Assembly: GCA_006176705.1 (NCBI GenBank)
Contig: QRFJ01005959.1
Span: 1 to 64,000, forward strand
Reading direction: 5' to 3'
Length of the DNA: 64,000 nucleotides
Source of the DNA: Cocos nucifera
Lineage: Eukaryota; Streptophyta; Magnoliopsida; Arecales; Arecaceae
Shown here: positions 47,859 to 59,821 of the stretch, one piece after another
Position numbering within the stretch: position 1 is the stretch's first letter
How the letters are laid out: each line of letters opens with the position of its first letter
The notes under the pieces: generated by a model
What the model was told of the DNA's origin: nothing
Database searches by the model: none
The model's input: only the letters and a program-made list of their open reading frames with translations
Translations under genes and position numbers: made by a program

Positions 47859-50125
47859 TGAAGGAAAACCCTTTTTCCCGATACAGGATCATTCAGATCT
47901 GGTTAGATCTAAATGACTATTTCAAAAATTTTTCTTCTAAGATCATAATCAGATCTAAGATATCTCAGATTTGATCCTTTAAGATCTGATATTAAGATTA
48001 AAAATAAAATTAAATCTAATTAATTTCATACCTTGTATTTTGGGTAATCAGATTATCCTATGATGATCCTGATCTATCATGAGATTCTAGAAGGAGCCAC
48101 GCACGCGCCTAGCCTCTATCGGTATCCACTCGGGTAGGATCTGGACATCTTTCATGAATATTTTTTCAAATATCAAATCTAAATCTGATCTGAAAGTATT
48201 TCAAAAGAATTTTTGAAAGCAGCGTGTCCGTCTCATGAACACCGTCCCGTAGATGCTGAACTCTTCATAAATTTGATTGGATCTTCTTCTCAGATTTATT
48301 TCCAACCTTTGGAACTTAGATGAAGTGGAGAGAGAAGATTGGAGAGGGTGTGGAAGATGGAAGAGGTGATAGCCTTTAGGTATGAAAAATTATTTTCTTT
48401 CATGAAGAGCCTTGGCGTAAGGGTTCTTATCCAAAAGCATAGCACCAAGTTAGAGTCCCTCTTTGACCAAAATCCTCATTTATTTGACCATTGGGACTCT
48501 TGGACTTGATCTCCATGAAAATCTCCAGATCCCATCTAATTTTGACACCAAAAATCAATCTAGAAGGTGGCGGCATGAGTAGATAAGGAAGAGTCCATTG
48601 TGCCTAGGACTCTTCCCTTAAGAGTTTGATCCAAATCAAACTCTATCATATCTTAGCTTACGCACCTCCAAAAATCATAAAATTTGGGACACCCAATATA
48701 TCACTGATGCCCTATCACATATCCAAAAATTAAATTAAAAGGATTTCCAAAGAATTTTTTAGAATCCTCTGATCAGGTGACCCTTAATTCTCTCAATTAG
48801 GTCAACTTTTGACCCTAGTCAAATTTGACTATGAATGGATTTAATTTCTACAAATAATCTTATCTGAACTTATTCCAGTCAGATGAAAATAAACTCATTC
48901 AAAATACAAAAATGAGTCAAATCAAATTCGACTCAATTGCGATGAATCAGAAAGATTACAGAAGAAGAAAGTTAGGCTCAATCGTGTGCTAGCACAATTA
49001 CATTGAATCTGATTGGATCTAATCCAAATCAATCAAACTGGGTTAGCTCAATTGATGACATCCAAACCCAAATCCTTATTTGTGTGATCTAGTTAGGTTC
49101 AATTCTGTATGGTAATAAGACATGTCATGATCTCCATCATCGACATCATCGAATTACCTTTCGATGGACCAGAACTTTTCTGATTCATACAATTAGAATG
49201 ATTGATCATCAAAATCATTCTAATTGATCTCAAAATCCACCAATGACACCTAGCAGTATATGGTGGCAACCCATCAAAACTAAAAATGAATCTCTCAGTG
49301 TAGTTACCTGTGTGATTAGATTCTTCTATCTTTAGCCCCAATCAGATTAGGGTTAAGGTGAACTTGTCAAACCCAATATCCATCATATGAATTAATCATT
49401 CGATTCGAGTCCAATATGAAATTCTAATAGAAACTCTTTCTATCATCTTCACTATACCATAACCATGAGCTTAAGAACTCAATCTCATGATTATCATAGA
49501 GCTGCTCCTCATCTATCAAGGTAGATAGATCTCCTGTTGGTGCAATCCAATTCCTCCAATGAACATGCTATAGCCAACATACACCTCAAAATTCTGAATG
49601 ACTAGGAGATCAAGTTATGGTATAGTCAAACTATAACATCCTCTAGGTGAATTATTGATGCATCTCAGATCAAAGAACTAGACACACCACTACAGCATCG
49701 AGCCAATCATCGATGAGAAGGTAGACTTTCTTATGACTGCTCGAGATAGTCATGCTCAGTGCCCTCATTCTCTAACGAGTATCTGTACTCTCATTTCGAT
49801 GTCTCCACATCATAGACTAAAGACATAAATATCCTAAGAAAATGATCATACACCAACTTTTCAAATCGATCACCATTCTTGTGATGATCCTATGGTCGAG
49901 AGCTATTTATGAGTTAATTATAAAAATTCATGTCTTAAATTTTTAACTCTTTTAAAATATAAATTATCATTACCATTATCTCAAAGGATGTATCATAGAT
50001 ACTTTAAATACACACTATGATAGAAAATAATTTTTTTATTAATTTATAATAAAAATTATAAAATTATTCTTAGAAGTGTATTACAAGTATTTAGCTAATC
50101 TGACTTCTAGGACATACATCTAACA
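47859..50125 (-). repeat. 5' LTR of A2
   Basis: 2267 bp, same ends as the 3' copy. The TATA-like site reads GGATAAGAACC (about 48425-48435) instead of GTATAAGAACC, so the promoter-bearing copy has lost its best TATA match. TTGAC cores at ~48802-48835. Confidence 0.93.
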
Positions 50126-50130
50126 TTATC

Positions 50131-52420
50131 TCTACTAATATTTTTGGATCAATCCTTGAGAGTTAATTTTATTGCTTTATGTTAAAAATTATCCATCCTT
50201 CTTATCTTTTTCTTTACTATAAAAAGAAAAATTACTTTTAAACTTAATAAAAAAATCATGGATAAACAATTATACTTTACTTGTTTCATGGATTTATTTA
50301 TGCATTCTAATGATTTTGATCATTTGATTTATTTTAAGCAACTATTTATATTTTACACATTTTGATCATTTTATTTTTTTAAAAAATTAATTAGTATCAA
50401 AAAATTATTTTTAATCTTAAAAGAAGATTATTGATGAATATTCTTACCTTGTTTAGATTGATTAATTTTGAAAAATAAATTTAAGAAAACTATTCCTTTT
50501 AAGTCTTTTGATATTGATGTCAAGCAAAATATTTCAAAGAAGCTATTAAAATCAAATATTCAAAGAGAATTTTAGTTTTTAATCAATTAATATCAGACAG
50601 CTTAATATTTGTCTTATATTTTATTGATCTTAAAAAATATTTATATAATAATAAAAGAAAAAATAGATGATCCCTGAAAAACTAAATACATCTTGTAATT
50701 TGCTTTGTATGGTCTATTTAAAATCTTTAATCTTTAAAATATTCTATCTCTCTTGAATCTTTGAAGTTTAAAATAATTTTATTTAATACATTTATTTTAT
50801 TCAAAAAGAGGAAGATATGTTTTTAATCCATGTTGTTCATAAATAGAATTTTTTTTAAAAAAAAAAGAGATATTCATTCTAAATTTTTTGTATTCTTTCA
50901 AAATGGGGAAGAAAAGCTAAAAGATAAATTTATCGAACAATAATTATGAAAAGGAGGGGGAGAAAATATTATGTGATGATTTTTTTGGTATTTACTGGTA
51001 TTAGATATTTGTTTGTTAAATAAGAGAAAAGATGTTTGTTTGTTAAATATTATTTAGTTAGCCTTGACTGAACATTCTAATTAATTTAACTTAAGGATAA
51101 TGAACTTTGATTATTTTATGATCCTTTTTACTTAAGCCTTCATGTGATTATACAGTTTAAATTTAATTGATTTGATTGCCAATTCATTTTTGATAACTAA
51201 TCAAAGTTAAAACTAATTTAAAATATATTCTCACTCCAAATAAATTAATTTTGATGCATACTTTTAATGTTAAAACTCATTTAAAAATATAAATATAATA
51301 CAAATTTTTAATATGCCTTTCGAAATCTTTGTAAAATCAATTTTGCTATGATACTATCTTTACTTTTTTTGATATATTTCTGATATATATCTTTTTCGAG
51401 CTTAATTGATTGAAATTTATTTAAGAAAAGAAAAGAATGAATAATGAATTAAATGTTGTTCTTGATTTCACTATTCAAATCTTTAATAAGCTCTAATCCT
51501 CTTAAAGCTTAAAAGTACATACTTGAAAATCTATTCAAAGAATCATATTCATTCAAAAAGGAGGAGAGGCTTTGATATTTGAGTTTAAGCTATTTTTTTG
51601 TAAAGAAAAAAAATTCAAATGATAAGCTTTTAAAGAAGAGCTGATTCATTTGATTTGATTCAATTTTTTAAATTTTTGATTTAATTTTCTGAATTTGATA
51701 CATCTATCATTTGACACACTCCATCACATCTCTGATTTCATATCTGATTCAAATGCTTTCAATCATGATCTTTACTAGATTTTGTTTAGCATCTTTGTAT
51801 TAGATTATGATCTAGTATCTCCAAGTTATTTTTATGAGTTGTTGATCAAGTCATGGTTGATTATATTTTTTTTGGATCTAACTTATGGCATTTGTACTAT
51901 TGGCTGCTTGGGTCATGGATACTTGTATCCATGAATTTTGTATGTTTTGATGGCCTAACTCTCATGATATTATTTGAATGATGTGAAATGTAACTTCTGT
52001 GAATTAGCTAAAATTCTATTATGATATGCTATAAACACTGTGTTGTATATAAGCTAATTGAAAGTTTTATTATAAACTCTTATTCTAATAGAAAAACATA
52101 TGGAATAATTTAAGAGGGAGGCTTTTTCTTTTTGAATTTTAAAATTTCTTAAGATCTTATCTGATGATGTCAAAAAGGACGAGTAGAGTAAATAAAATTA
52201 GGCTGTAAGCAAAATTGAAGTAAAATTGACCAAAGAAATAAGTAAGTCAAACACTTTTGCAAATAATTTGAATGTCTAACCATAAGTAATCTTCAAACTA
52301 TTCTTTATGCAATATTTATTAAATAACTAAATATGTTATTCTAGTAAGTGATGTAGGTTTCTACATGCTTTATTTTTTACTTATGCTCAAATATTTTGTC
52401 ATCATAAAAAATGAGAAGAT
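50131..52420 (+). other. B2 post-pol spacer; only the tail of an env-like frame remains
   Basis: Very AT-rich, no open frame with protein features. The segment ~51722-51782 aligns with the last ~20 codons and stop of the B1 env-like gene, and 51783-52420 with the B1 3' untranslated region. The 1.5 kb upstream has no similarity I can see to the B1 env body. Purine-rich runs at ~50948-50962 (AAAAGGAGGGGGAGA), ~51538-51551 and ~52104-52115 are further polypurine-like tracts. Confidence 0.6.
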
Positions 52421-53724
52421 TGTTGCTCCAAGAATTGATTTTGATGATTACAAAGTATTTGAGAGAATTAATAATGAATTTGGCTTGAAAAAAGACTTTT
52501 TGTATTTCAGGAGCAAAATCATAATTTTATCAAGTTTTGATCTGAGAGCGTCAAGAGCAAGTATAGAAGATTTTTGATTCTTTGGAGGTAGTTCCATAAT
52601 TTTTGGATGCATATTTTAGGAAAAAATTAAGTTTGAAACAAAAGGGTCGACCCCTAGGTCTACCCCTGCTAAAACGGGCTATTTGGCATGCTGTCTCTAT
52701 GCCAAGGGTCGATCCCAGGGTCAACCTCTACTGTTCCAAAGGCCAAAAATATAGAACAACCAATTTTCTAGGTTCTAACTCAAAGGTCGACCTCCTAGGA
52801 TCGATCTCTACTATTTCAAAGGTCAAAAATATAGAACAACCAATTTTCTATATTTTGTCTTAGAGGTCGACCCTTGTGCCAGAGGTCGACCCATGAGTCG
52901 ACCCCTATGATAAAATCTTCTACAATGGCTAGTTTTATCCCATTTTGGCAGCTTTTAATACTTTCTTTAAGATCTCCAATGGCTACAAGTCTTGTCAAGG
53001 ATTCTCTCCTCCACCCATTGAAGATTTAAAAAGCTATAAAAAGAAGAAAAACATAAGAGATTTCATAAGATTCAATTCAGTCCTAAGCAAAAGTCATCTT
53101 CAAATAAAGAAGCTTTCGTTTCAAGTTCACCAATCTCTCAAGAGCTCATTCAAGTCTCCAACAATCTTGAGAAGAATCAGGAAAACTTCCTCCATTATTA
53201 TGAAAAGTATTCTTAAGATTTTATTTGCTCATTAAGAAAGCTAAACTTGTATTTGATTGTCATTAACTCTTATACTCTGCTTTATTATTTTGATTTAAGT
53301 TTTGAAAGGATTTCAAAACTTGGGAGGGTTGTTTCGAGCCATAAATTAGAGTGTATTAGATTGGCTTGTATCCAAAAAATAAGTATGCTAGCTTAGGATA
53401 GCTAGAGTCGGAGGTACCGACATTGTATTCTAGTTGAATATATTTAGAGGATTTGAATTTTTAAGTAAGAGCTTGGGGAGTGGATGTAGGTGCTAGAAAA
53501 GTACCGAACCACTATAAATCTTTATTATTTATGGTGTGCTTTCTATCTTTTTTTTCTTAGTTTATTAAATTTTTGCTTTCTAATCTTTTATATATTTATC
53601 TAACCTAAATTGCTTCACACACACTACTTGCATATCATCATTCAATCTTGATAATTTTAAATTAGCATTAAAATTTTGAAAAATCTAATTCACCCCCCTT
53701 CTTGGGTTGCATAGCTGGGCAACA
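52421..53724 (+). repeat. 3' LTR of B2
   Basis: 1304 bp, TGTTGCTCCAAG...GGGCAACA. It is longer than the other B LTRs because a ~60-70 bp segment containing the TATAGAACAACCAATTTTCTA sequence is tandemly repeated (about 52745-52860). GTCGACC motifs at ~52640-52905. The frames at 52365-52577 and 52945-53235 are repeat sequence, not genes. Confidence 0.93.
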
Positions 53725-53729
53725 GATAA

Positions 53730-55842
53730 GCTTTGCAAGTTTACCAATTTCTTTTTGGGATTATGCACTTGAGACTACTTATTTTATTTCGAATAATGTT
53801 CTGAGCAAATCTGTTGTAAAGACTCCATATAAGATATGGATAGGGCATGAACCGATATTCTCTTACCTAAGGATTTTGAGATGTTCGACTTATATCAAAC
53901 GTTTGTAGATAGAAAGCTTGGACCTAGGTCAAATAGATGCTTGTTCATAGGATAGCCCAAGAAAACTAAGGGATATTCCTTCTACCTTAAGAACAAAAGA
54001 TGTTCGTCAGCAATAGGACGATCTTTTTGGAAAAAGAGTTCCTTAGGGAAGGAACTACTGCCTCTAAAGTTAAACACGATGAAGTTCGAGAGGTAGAAGA
54101 ATCGACATATTCTAGTGAACCTACAGAACTGGATTTGATAATATCAAACCCAGAGCCCATTATTGAGGCACCCTTGAGGTGATCTAATAGACTACCATGT
54201 TAGTTGGATAAATACTATGGTTTCTTGGTCCAAAATGGTAGTTCTATTGAACTCGATGAGAATAATGAGGATTCAATTATCTATAAGGATGCCATGCAAA
54301 GATCCAACTCTGATAAGTGGCTAGAAGACATGATATTCAAAATGGAGTCCATAAAGGTTAACAGTGTATGGACACTAGTTGATCCACTTAAAGAGGTAAA
54401 ATCAATTGAGTGTAAGTGAATTTTCAAAAAAAAAGGGGTGCAGATGGGAAGGTGGAGACCTATAAAGCTCATTTGGTTGCCAAGGAATATCATCAGCATT
54501 ATGGTATTGACTATAAGGAGATATTTTCTTTGGTAGCAATGCTCAAGTCTTTTCAGATTATGCTTACGATAGCAGTACATCCGGACTATGAGATCTGACA
54601 AATGGATGTGAAGACAACTTTCCTAAATGGAGAGTTAGATAAAAAGGTATATATGATATAGCCTAAGGAGTTCACATCCATAGACGAGTTCAAGGTGTGC
54701 AAGCTTCAAATATCCATTTATGGATTGAAGTAGGCATCTCGAAGTTAGAATATGCATTTTGATAAAGTAATCAGAATGTATGGCTTCATTAAGAATGAAG
54801 AAGAATCTTGCATATATAAATAGGCTAATAGTTCTATAGTGGCATTTCTTATTTTGTATATGGATGCTATTATCTTAATCAGGAATAGCATCCTTGCATT
54901 ATAAGGAATTAAGGTTTGTTTGTCATCTCAATTCTCCATGAAGGACTTGGGAGAAGCTTTCTACGTCCTAGAGATAAAGATCTATAGAGGTAGATCTAAA
55001 AGATTGCTTGGGTTATTTCAGTTCATGTACATCGATACCATTTTGAAGCAGTTCAGCATGGTGAATTTCAAGAAAGACTATCTTTCGATAGGCCATAAAA
55101 CTTTTTTCTTGAAGAGGAATTGTCCAACAACTCCTCAAGTGAGAGTGTATGAGTAGAATACCATATGCTTCAATAATGGATTCTATTATGTATGCCATCA
55201 TATATACGAGACTAGATGTGACATACTAACTAGGAATAGTGAGTAGATATCAGTCTAATCCAGGTGAGAATCATGAGAAGGTTGTAAAGACAATCCTGAA
55301 ATATTTGAGAAATATAAGGACCAGTGGCTCATTTATCGAGATGGTGACTTGAAACTTATGAGATATATTGATTTTAGTTTTTAGTTGATCATGATGATAA
55401 TAAGAGTATGTTAGGATATATATTTACCTTGAATGGTGGAGTGGTTTGCTAGAAGAGTTCTAAGCAGTACACTCTAGCCGATTCTATATGCGAGGTAGAG
55501 TATGTAGTGGCATCTAATGCTATAAAGGAAGCTGTATGGCTATGAAAGTTTATCAGCGATCTGGGAGTGACACCCTCCTTGGATAGTCCGGTTCTACTTT
55601 ACTGTGACAGCACTGGAGCCATAGCTCAAGCAAAAGAGCCAAAGGCACATCAGCGCACCAAGCATATTCTGCATCGCTATCATCTTATACGAGAAATAGT
55701 AGAGTGAGGTGACGTCGAGCTTCAGAAGACTGATAGAAAGGAGAACAAGGCCAATCCATTTATTAAAGCACTCGAAATCAAAGAGTTTGATAATCACAAA
55801 TGGAAGATGGGTATATGATACTATTTTGAATAGCATTAGTCT
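53730..55842 (+). pseudogene. C1 integrase C-terminal part, RT and RNase H
   Basis: Opens with FASLPISFWDYALETTYF, continuing the frame cut by B2, then YKIWIGHEPIFSYLRI (~53825-53880). RT: VNSVWTLVDPLKEVKSIE (~54358), RGADGKVETYKAHLVAKEYH (~54430-54490), QMDVKTTFLNGEL (~54600), KLQISIYGLK (~54703) and YMDA in place of YVDD (~54858). RNase H to ~55817. Multiple stops (mostly TAG/TGA for Gln/Trp). It is a relative of the A-family polyprotein rather than of the Sireviruses. Confidence 0.87.
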
Positions 55843-55852
55843 AAGTGGGAGT
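55843..55852 (+). promoter_or_regulatory. C1 polypurine tract
   Basis: AAGTGGGAGT directly before the 3' LTR start TATTGAAAAA at 55853. Confidence 0.75.
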
Positions 55853-56855
55853 TATTGAAAAATATATCTTAATGTCAATTATCTAGGTTATAGACGGTTC
55901 AGCTTATTATAATTTATAATTAAATTATTAAATAAATAAAATTATTATTCTTATTTTTCATCAATTTTGTGCATCTTTCTTTATGAACTCTTTTGTGATG
56001 AAGTCCTTAGGACTATTTAGAATCGATAAAGAAGCATATATCATTTAGTCCTTAAATCTGTTCACGACCAAATGATATGTTGTTACTTAGGATGATAACG
56101 TTTATCGAGTATAGGTTATTGTGTGCCATATGGATTGATTGTCCTATTAACCAAGGAGGTGGAGACACTAATATGGCATGTTGCTGAAATGTAGGGATAC
56201 ATTTCACTAAACATGACCCAACTATGGAGCTCTCTACTATCAAGAGTTGCTTATGAAGGACATGGATATAAGTATCCCTTAGACCTGAGATTACCATTAT
56301 GACTTTCAAGCAACTCACTATACTTGTCGGACTATCTGAATTTCTAATTCAGTGATGGAAGGTTTTTGGGTGCAGTCAAGTACTTGTTTAGTCGGTGCAT
56401 AAGTCAATATGGGATTGACCCCTCCAAGTGTTGGAGAAAATGCATCATTGTATTTCAATTTAGCAAAACCTCATCTTAGGTAATCTATATAATGGATATT
56501 AAAATTTGAAATACCATGTGGATGACTTTTTCAGGGATGATAGTTAAACCCTAGGTCATCCTTTGAGTATTGAAGTCAAGAGGATGAATTATACAATAAC
56601 CATATGCCATAAGTTCATGGATGTTATGTTGTGACTATTCGATCTATCCAGACCTCGGATACCATTGCTAGATAGTCACATCGATTGGTACAGAAAATTA
56701 ATTCCCATGCTATCAACTTAGTGTTCGAACCTATAGGGTCATACACAATAGAAGTTCCTACCTAATCTGATGGTTGTTCAAGAGTCCTAATGGTCTGAGA
56801 CTCTATAATCAAGAGTCCCATTGGACTGAAACTTTGCCTTCCTAAGTCTTACTGG
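55853..56855 (+). repeat. C1 3' LTR, first part
   Basis: Starts TATTGAAAAATATATC and matches the D LTR (reverse complement) in blocks: TGATGAAGTCCTTAG, GGATGATAAC...TTATCGAGT, TATCCAGACxTxGGAxxCCATTGCTAGAT. Interrupted at 56856. The frames at 55594-55836 and 56052-56318 on the minus strand are not genes. Confidence 0.82.
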
Positions 56856-59821
56856 TGTCATGACCCGATCTCGAGGTCATGACCAGCACATAGGATGGAC
56901 TAGCCAACCTAGCAAGCCTAATGAAGATATCAAATTGGATAAATTAAATATATAACTTCTACCAAAAATTGATAGAATTTTTCTTAAAAGTTGGGCATTC
57001 CCAAAGGTACAATTACCTGCTTAATCTAGCATATTTTACATATCTATACATACAATCATTCTAATTATATAAACATAGTGGAAGCTAGATCTGCCTATAG
57101 ATAATGGAGCATATCTAGAGTTTATACATAACCAAGATATATCAAAAGGAACACAACTATAGGATAACAAAAGTAGATGCCCACACATGCAAGTACTGGG
57201 TTCACCAAAAAGGATGACTACTCCTATTAAGATGAGGAATCTAGATCCTTCTCAACTCTAGCATAGTTGAACTAGGATACTGCAAACTTCAAAGCTGCAA
57301 ACAAAAGAAGTGAGGGTAATGAGACTAAAGTCTCAGTGAGTGATAATATATTTATAATAGAAATAGAACAAGCTCAGGCACGAGTACTTTAGATCAAAAG
57401 CATGTTGACGACTTTTCCAAAACATAAACATAATAGCCTTTCCAGTCAAGTAGCGCAACAAAATAGATGCAGAAACAAAATAGAACAAATAAAAGAAAAC
57501 ACGTTCCTCTAATAACTACAATTCGAATAATTATCTAAACAATGATTAATGAATAGATCACATATAATGTACCGAATGTTAAAGTAACCATATAACCAGC
57601 ACATGAAGGGAGATCTTTAATTCAGAACCAAATAGTTATTCATTTACCCGAGACTTCGCCAAAATCGCACGTGTGTATCAACATGTTGGGCTAACACCAT
57701 CCTTGTTAGCTAGAAAAAATAAAACTGGCTATGTTGTCCAAACACGTCGAGCTAGCACCACCCGTGCTAGCTAGAAAAAATAAAATATGGTGCATCAAGA
57801 CTAATGCCATCTACTGCTAGCTATGGTGTTCTATCAAATTTTCCTCCTAGAAAACTTCCTATGGGCAATCCTTTTCAAAACAAATGCTAAATAACTTCTC
57901 GAACATTGAGAAATGATGTTCTAAAAGCTAAAAAATAAAAACAAAGAATTGTTGATGAACATGAAATTTCATCCCGAATTAGATTTACACATGCATCCAC
58001 ATCTCTGAGCAATATTTCAACCAAATTCATATTTTATTTTTCAAGCTTACACAAAAGCATATGTATAAGCTAAAGAATAACCAAAGTTAGCTTCATTCCA
58101 AAGTTAATCTTTTCATAGCAAAATATAATAAGAAAAACACCAAAGTTAAATATGAAAACTACTCACCTCCAGCTAGCTACTACAATACCTTAGTGCTTGA
58201 TTCATTCAAAGCACCCCTCGAGAGTCTTCTTCCTTTCCCATAACATTAGTAAACATTGATAAATATAATATTACATGATGCATCATCAAAACTATGCATG
58301 CTCTAGGCTTGCCTTTAACTCTTCTATCTTGCTTGTTTTGGTCTAAGTTGATCAAACCTCAACATAACCTAAAGATTTCCAGCAACTCTTGCTGTACTTT
58401 AATCTTCATAATCTATTTTAGATTCAGTTATACAAAATTCTCAATTTATTTGTTATCCAACCAAGAAATGTTTTGAAAATGAAAAATAGTGTGCTTCCTC
58501 TTCCAATTCATTTTCTAAATTCATCATTCAATTTACCAAAACATCAAATATAAAACAATCTTCCAAGGCTCACTTTAAATCAAGTTTAAAGATTAAAAAT
58601 CTTACCTCAAGTTGCTAAAATCCTATAGAAACTCTGAAACCTACTTCTTTTCTTCCCACGTTCAACATCCTTTCATTCTTTAATTTATCTCATCACCAAA
58701 TCTCCTTTGTTCTAGTTGAATTCCTCAAATCCTTTAACCAAGAACACACCTTCTCTGGCCCTTTCCTTCTCTTCTAACCTTTTTGTTTAGCTAAAGAACT
58801 CAGAAAAGCAACCCAAAAGGAACCGGTGGCTTTATTTTGGAAAAAAAATAAACTAAGGGAAAGATTTGCTAGGTGTCAACCCATGAGTTATCCATCCAAT
58901 TCTAACTTTCTAGGTATTGCTCAAATGAATTTCTAGTTCTTTGTTTATATCCTCAAACTGCTCTATCATCCCATGAAAAATTATTTTAAAACTTCAACTA
59001 AAAACCCTCTTGGTTAAAACCTACTCCCAAAAATTTTCGTGATTAGAATCGACATCTTAGAGAAAAGGGTCGACACCCTAAAATAGGTCAACCCCTAGAG
59101 CAGTCCCTTCCTCAAATAGGTCATCCCTCAGGTTGTCCCCTCAAGAAAAAATATCGACACCTATTAGGCAAGTGTCGACCCCTTTCAGTGCCACCACAAA
59201 ACTTTCTAAAAATCTTCCTCTCTATTTTTTTGAGACAAGGTCAACACCTCTTGGACAAGTGTCAATCCTTTTTCCTAGGTTTCAAAAACTACTTTTCTTA
59301 AAGTATCACTCATTCCAAGTGACTTGCTTAATACTCTTCTTATTTATATTTACTTATTTTAAGTTAATATCCTCATTTATTTTACTTTTCATTAACTTTA
59401 AAATATAAATGTAAATAAAAAATATCCCCTTATTTGAAATCAATAACAATATCAAAAAAATTAAAATTCTTAAGAATAAGATATCAAAACATGGGTTCTA
59501 GTTCATATTTATTCAATCAAAAATTTTTAAATCTTTCTTTCTTCAGAATGAATAGGTTAAAGTATATTAAAATTTATTAAAAATTATTTTATAACTCACC
59601 AATATTTAAGAATCATTTACCATCAATTTTGGCTTTCAAAAAATATATATTTTATATAGCTCTCCATATTGGTGCTAGCTTTCAGACTTAAAAAATTTTT
59701 AGAACTCATAATGGTAGATAGTCATAATTTTTGCTTAAATATACCATAAATGAATTACTACGCCAAACATACTTGAACATGAATCTTTTAATCTATTATT
59801 TTGCTAGTTCAGGATATTACT
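56856..59821. mobile_element. Insertion in the C1 LTR, probable solo LTR of Ty3/gypsy type
   Basis: The block begins TGTCATGACCCGATCTCG and ends TTCAGGATATTACT, with flanks ACTGG (56851-56855) and AGTGG (59822-59826), a TSD with one mismatch. Related plant gypsy LTRs commonly start TGTCACGACCC and end GGTATTACA. About 2.97 kb, no polyprotein, primer site or polypurine tract seen, which fits a solo LTR formed by LTR recombination. It holds GCTAGC-rich direct repeats (~57680-57830) and GTCGACCCC/GTCAACCCC motifs (~59045-59270). Alternatives: a non-autonomous element or two smaller insertions. Confidence 0.5.

Larger units (their letters stand above)
39809..50125 (-). mobile_element. Copia element A2 (minus strand), complete, inserted in B2
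   Basis: 10.3 kb: 3' LTR 39809-42067, polyprotein 42068-45993, leader, primer site, 5' LTR 47859-50125. TSD TTATC at 39804-39808 and 50126-50130, perfect. It belongs to a subfamily distinct from A-a/A-b: the LTR terminus begins TGAAGGAAAACCC in plus orientation. LTRs visibly differ from each other. Confidence 0.94.
33743..53724 (+). mobile_element. Sirevirus-like element B2, interrupted by A2
   Basis: 5' LTR 33743-35003, gag, pol to 39781, then A2 inserted at 39809-50125, then 3' spacer and 3' LTR 52421-53724. TSD GATAA at 33738-33742 and 53725-53729, perfect. Without A2 it is about 9.7 kb. Close relative of B1 in gag and pol, but without a recognisable env-like body. Confidence 0.92.

Noticed and set aside
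57680..57830. GCTAGC-rich direct repeats as a possible satellite or CRISPR-like array
   Set aside because: Only two or three imperfect ~70-bp units inside a probable LTR; this is eukaryotic DNA and spacing is irregular.
59133..59408. 91-codon open frame with a hydrophobic end in the ~3 kb block
   Set aside because: AT-rich chance frame with T-run encoded Phe/Leu; no start context or similarity.
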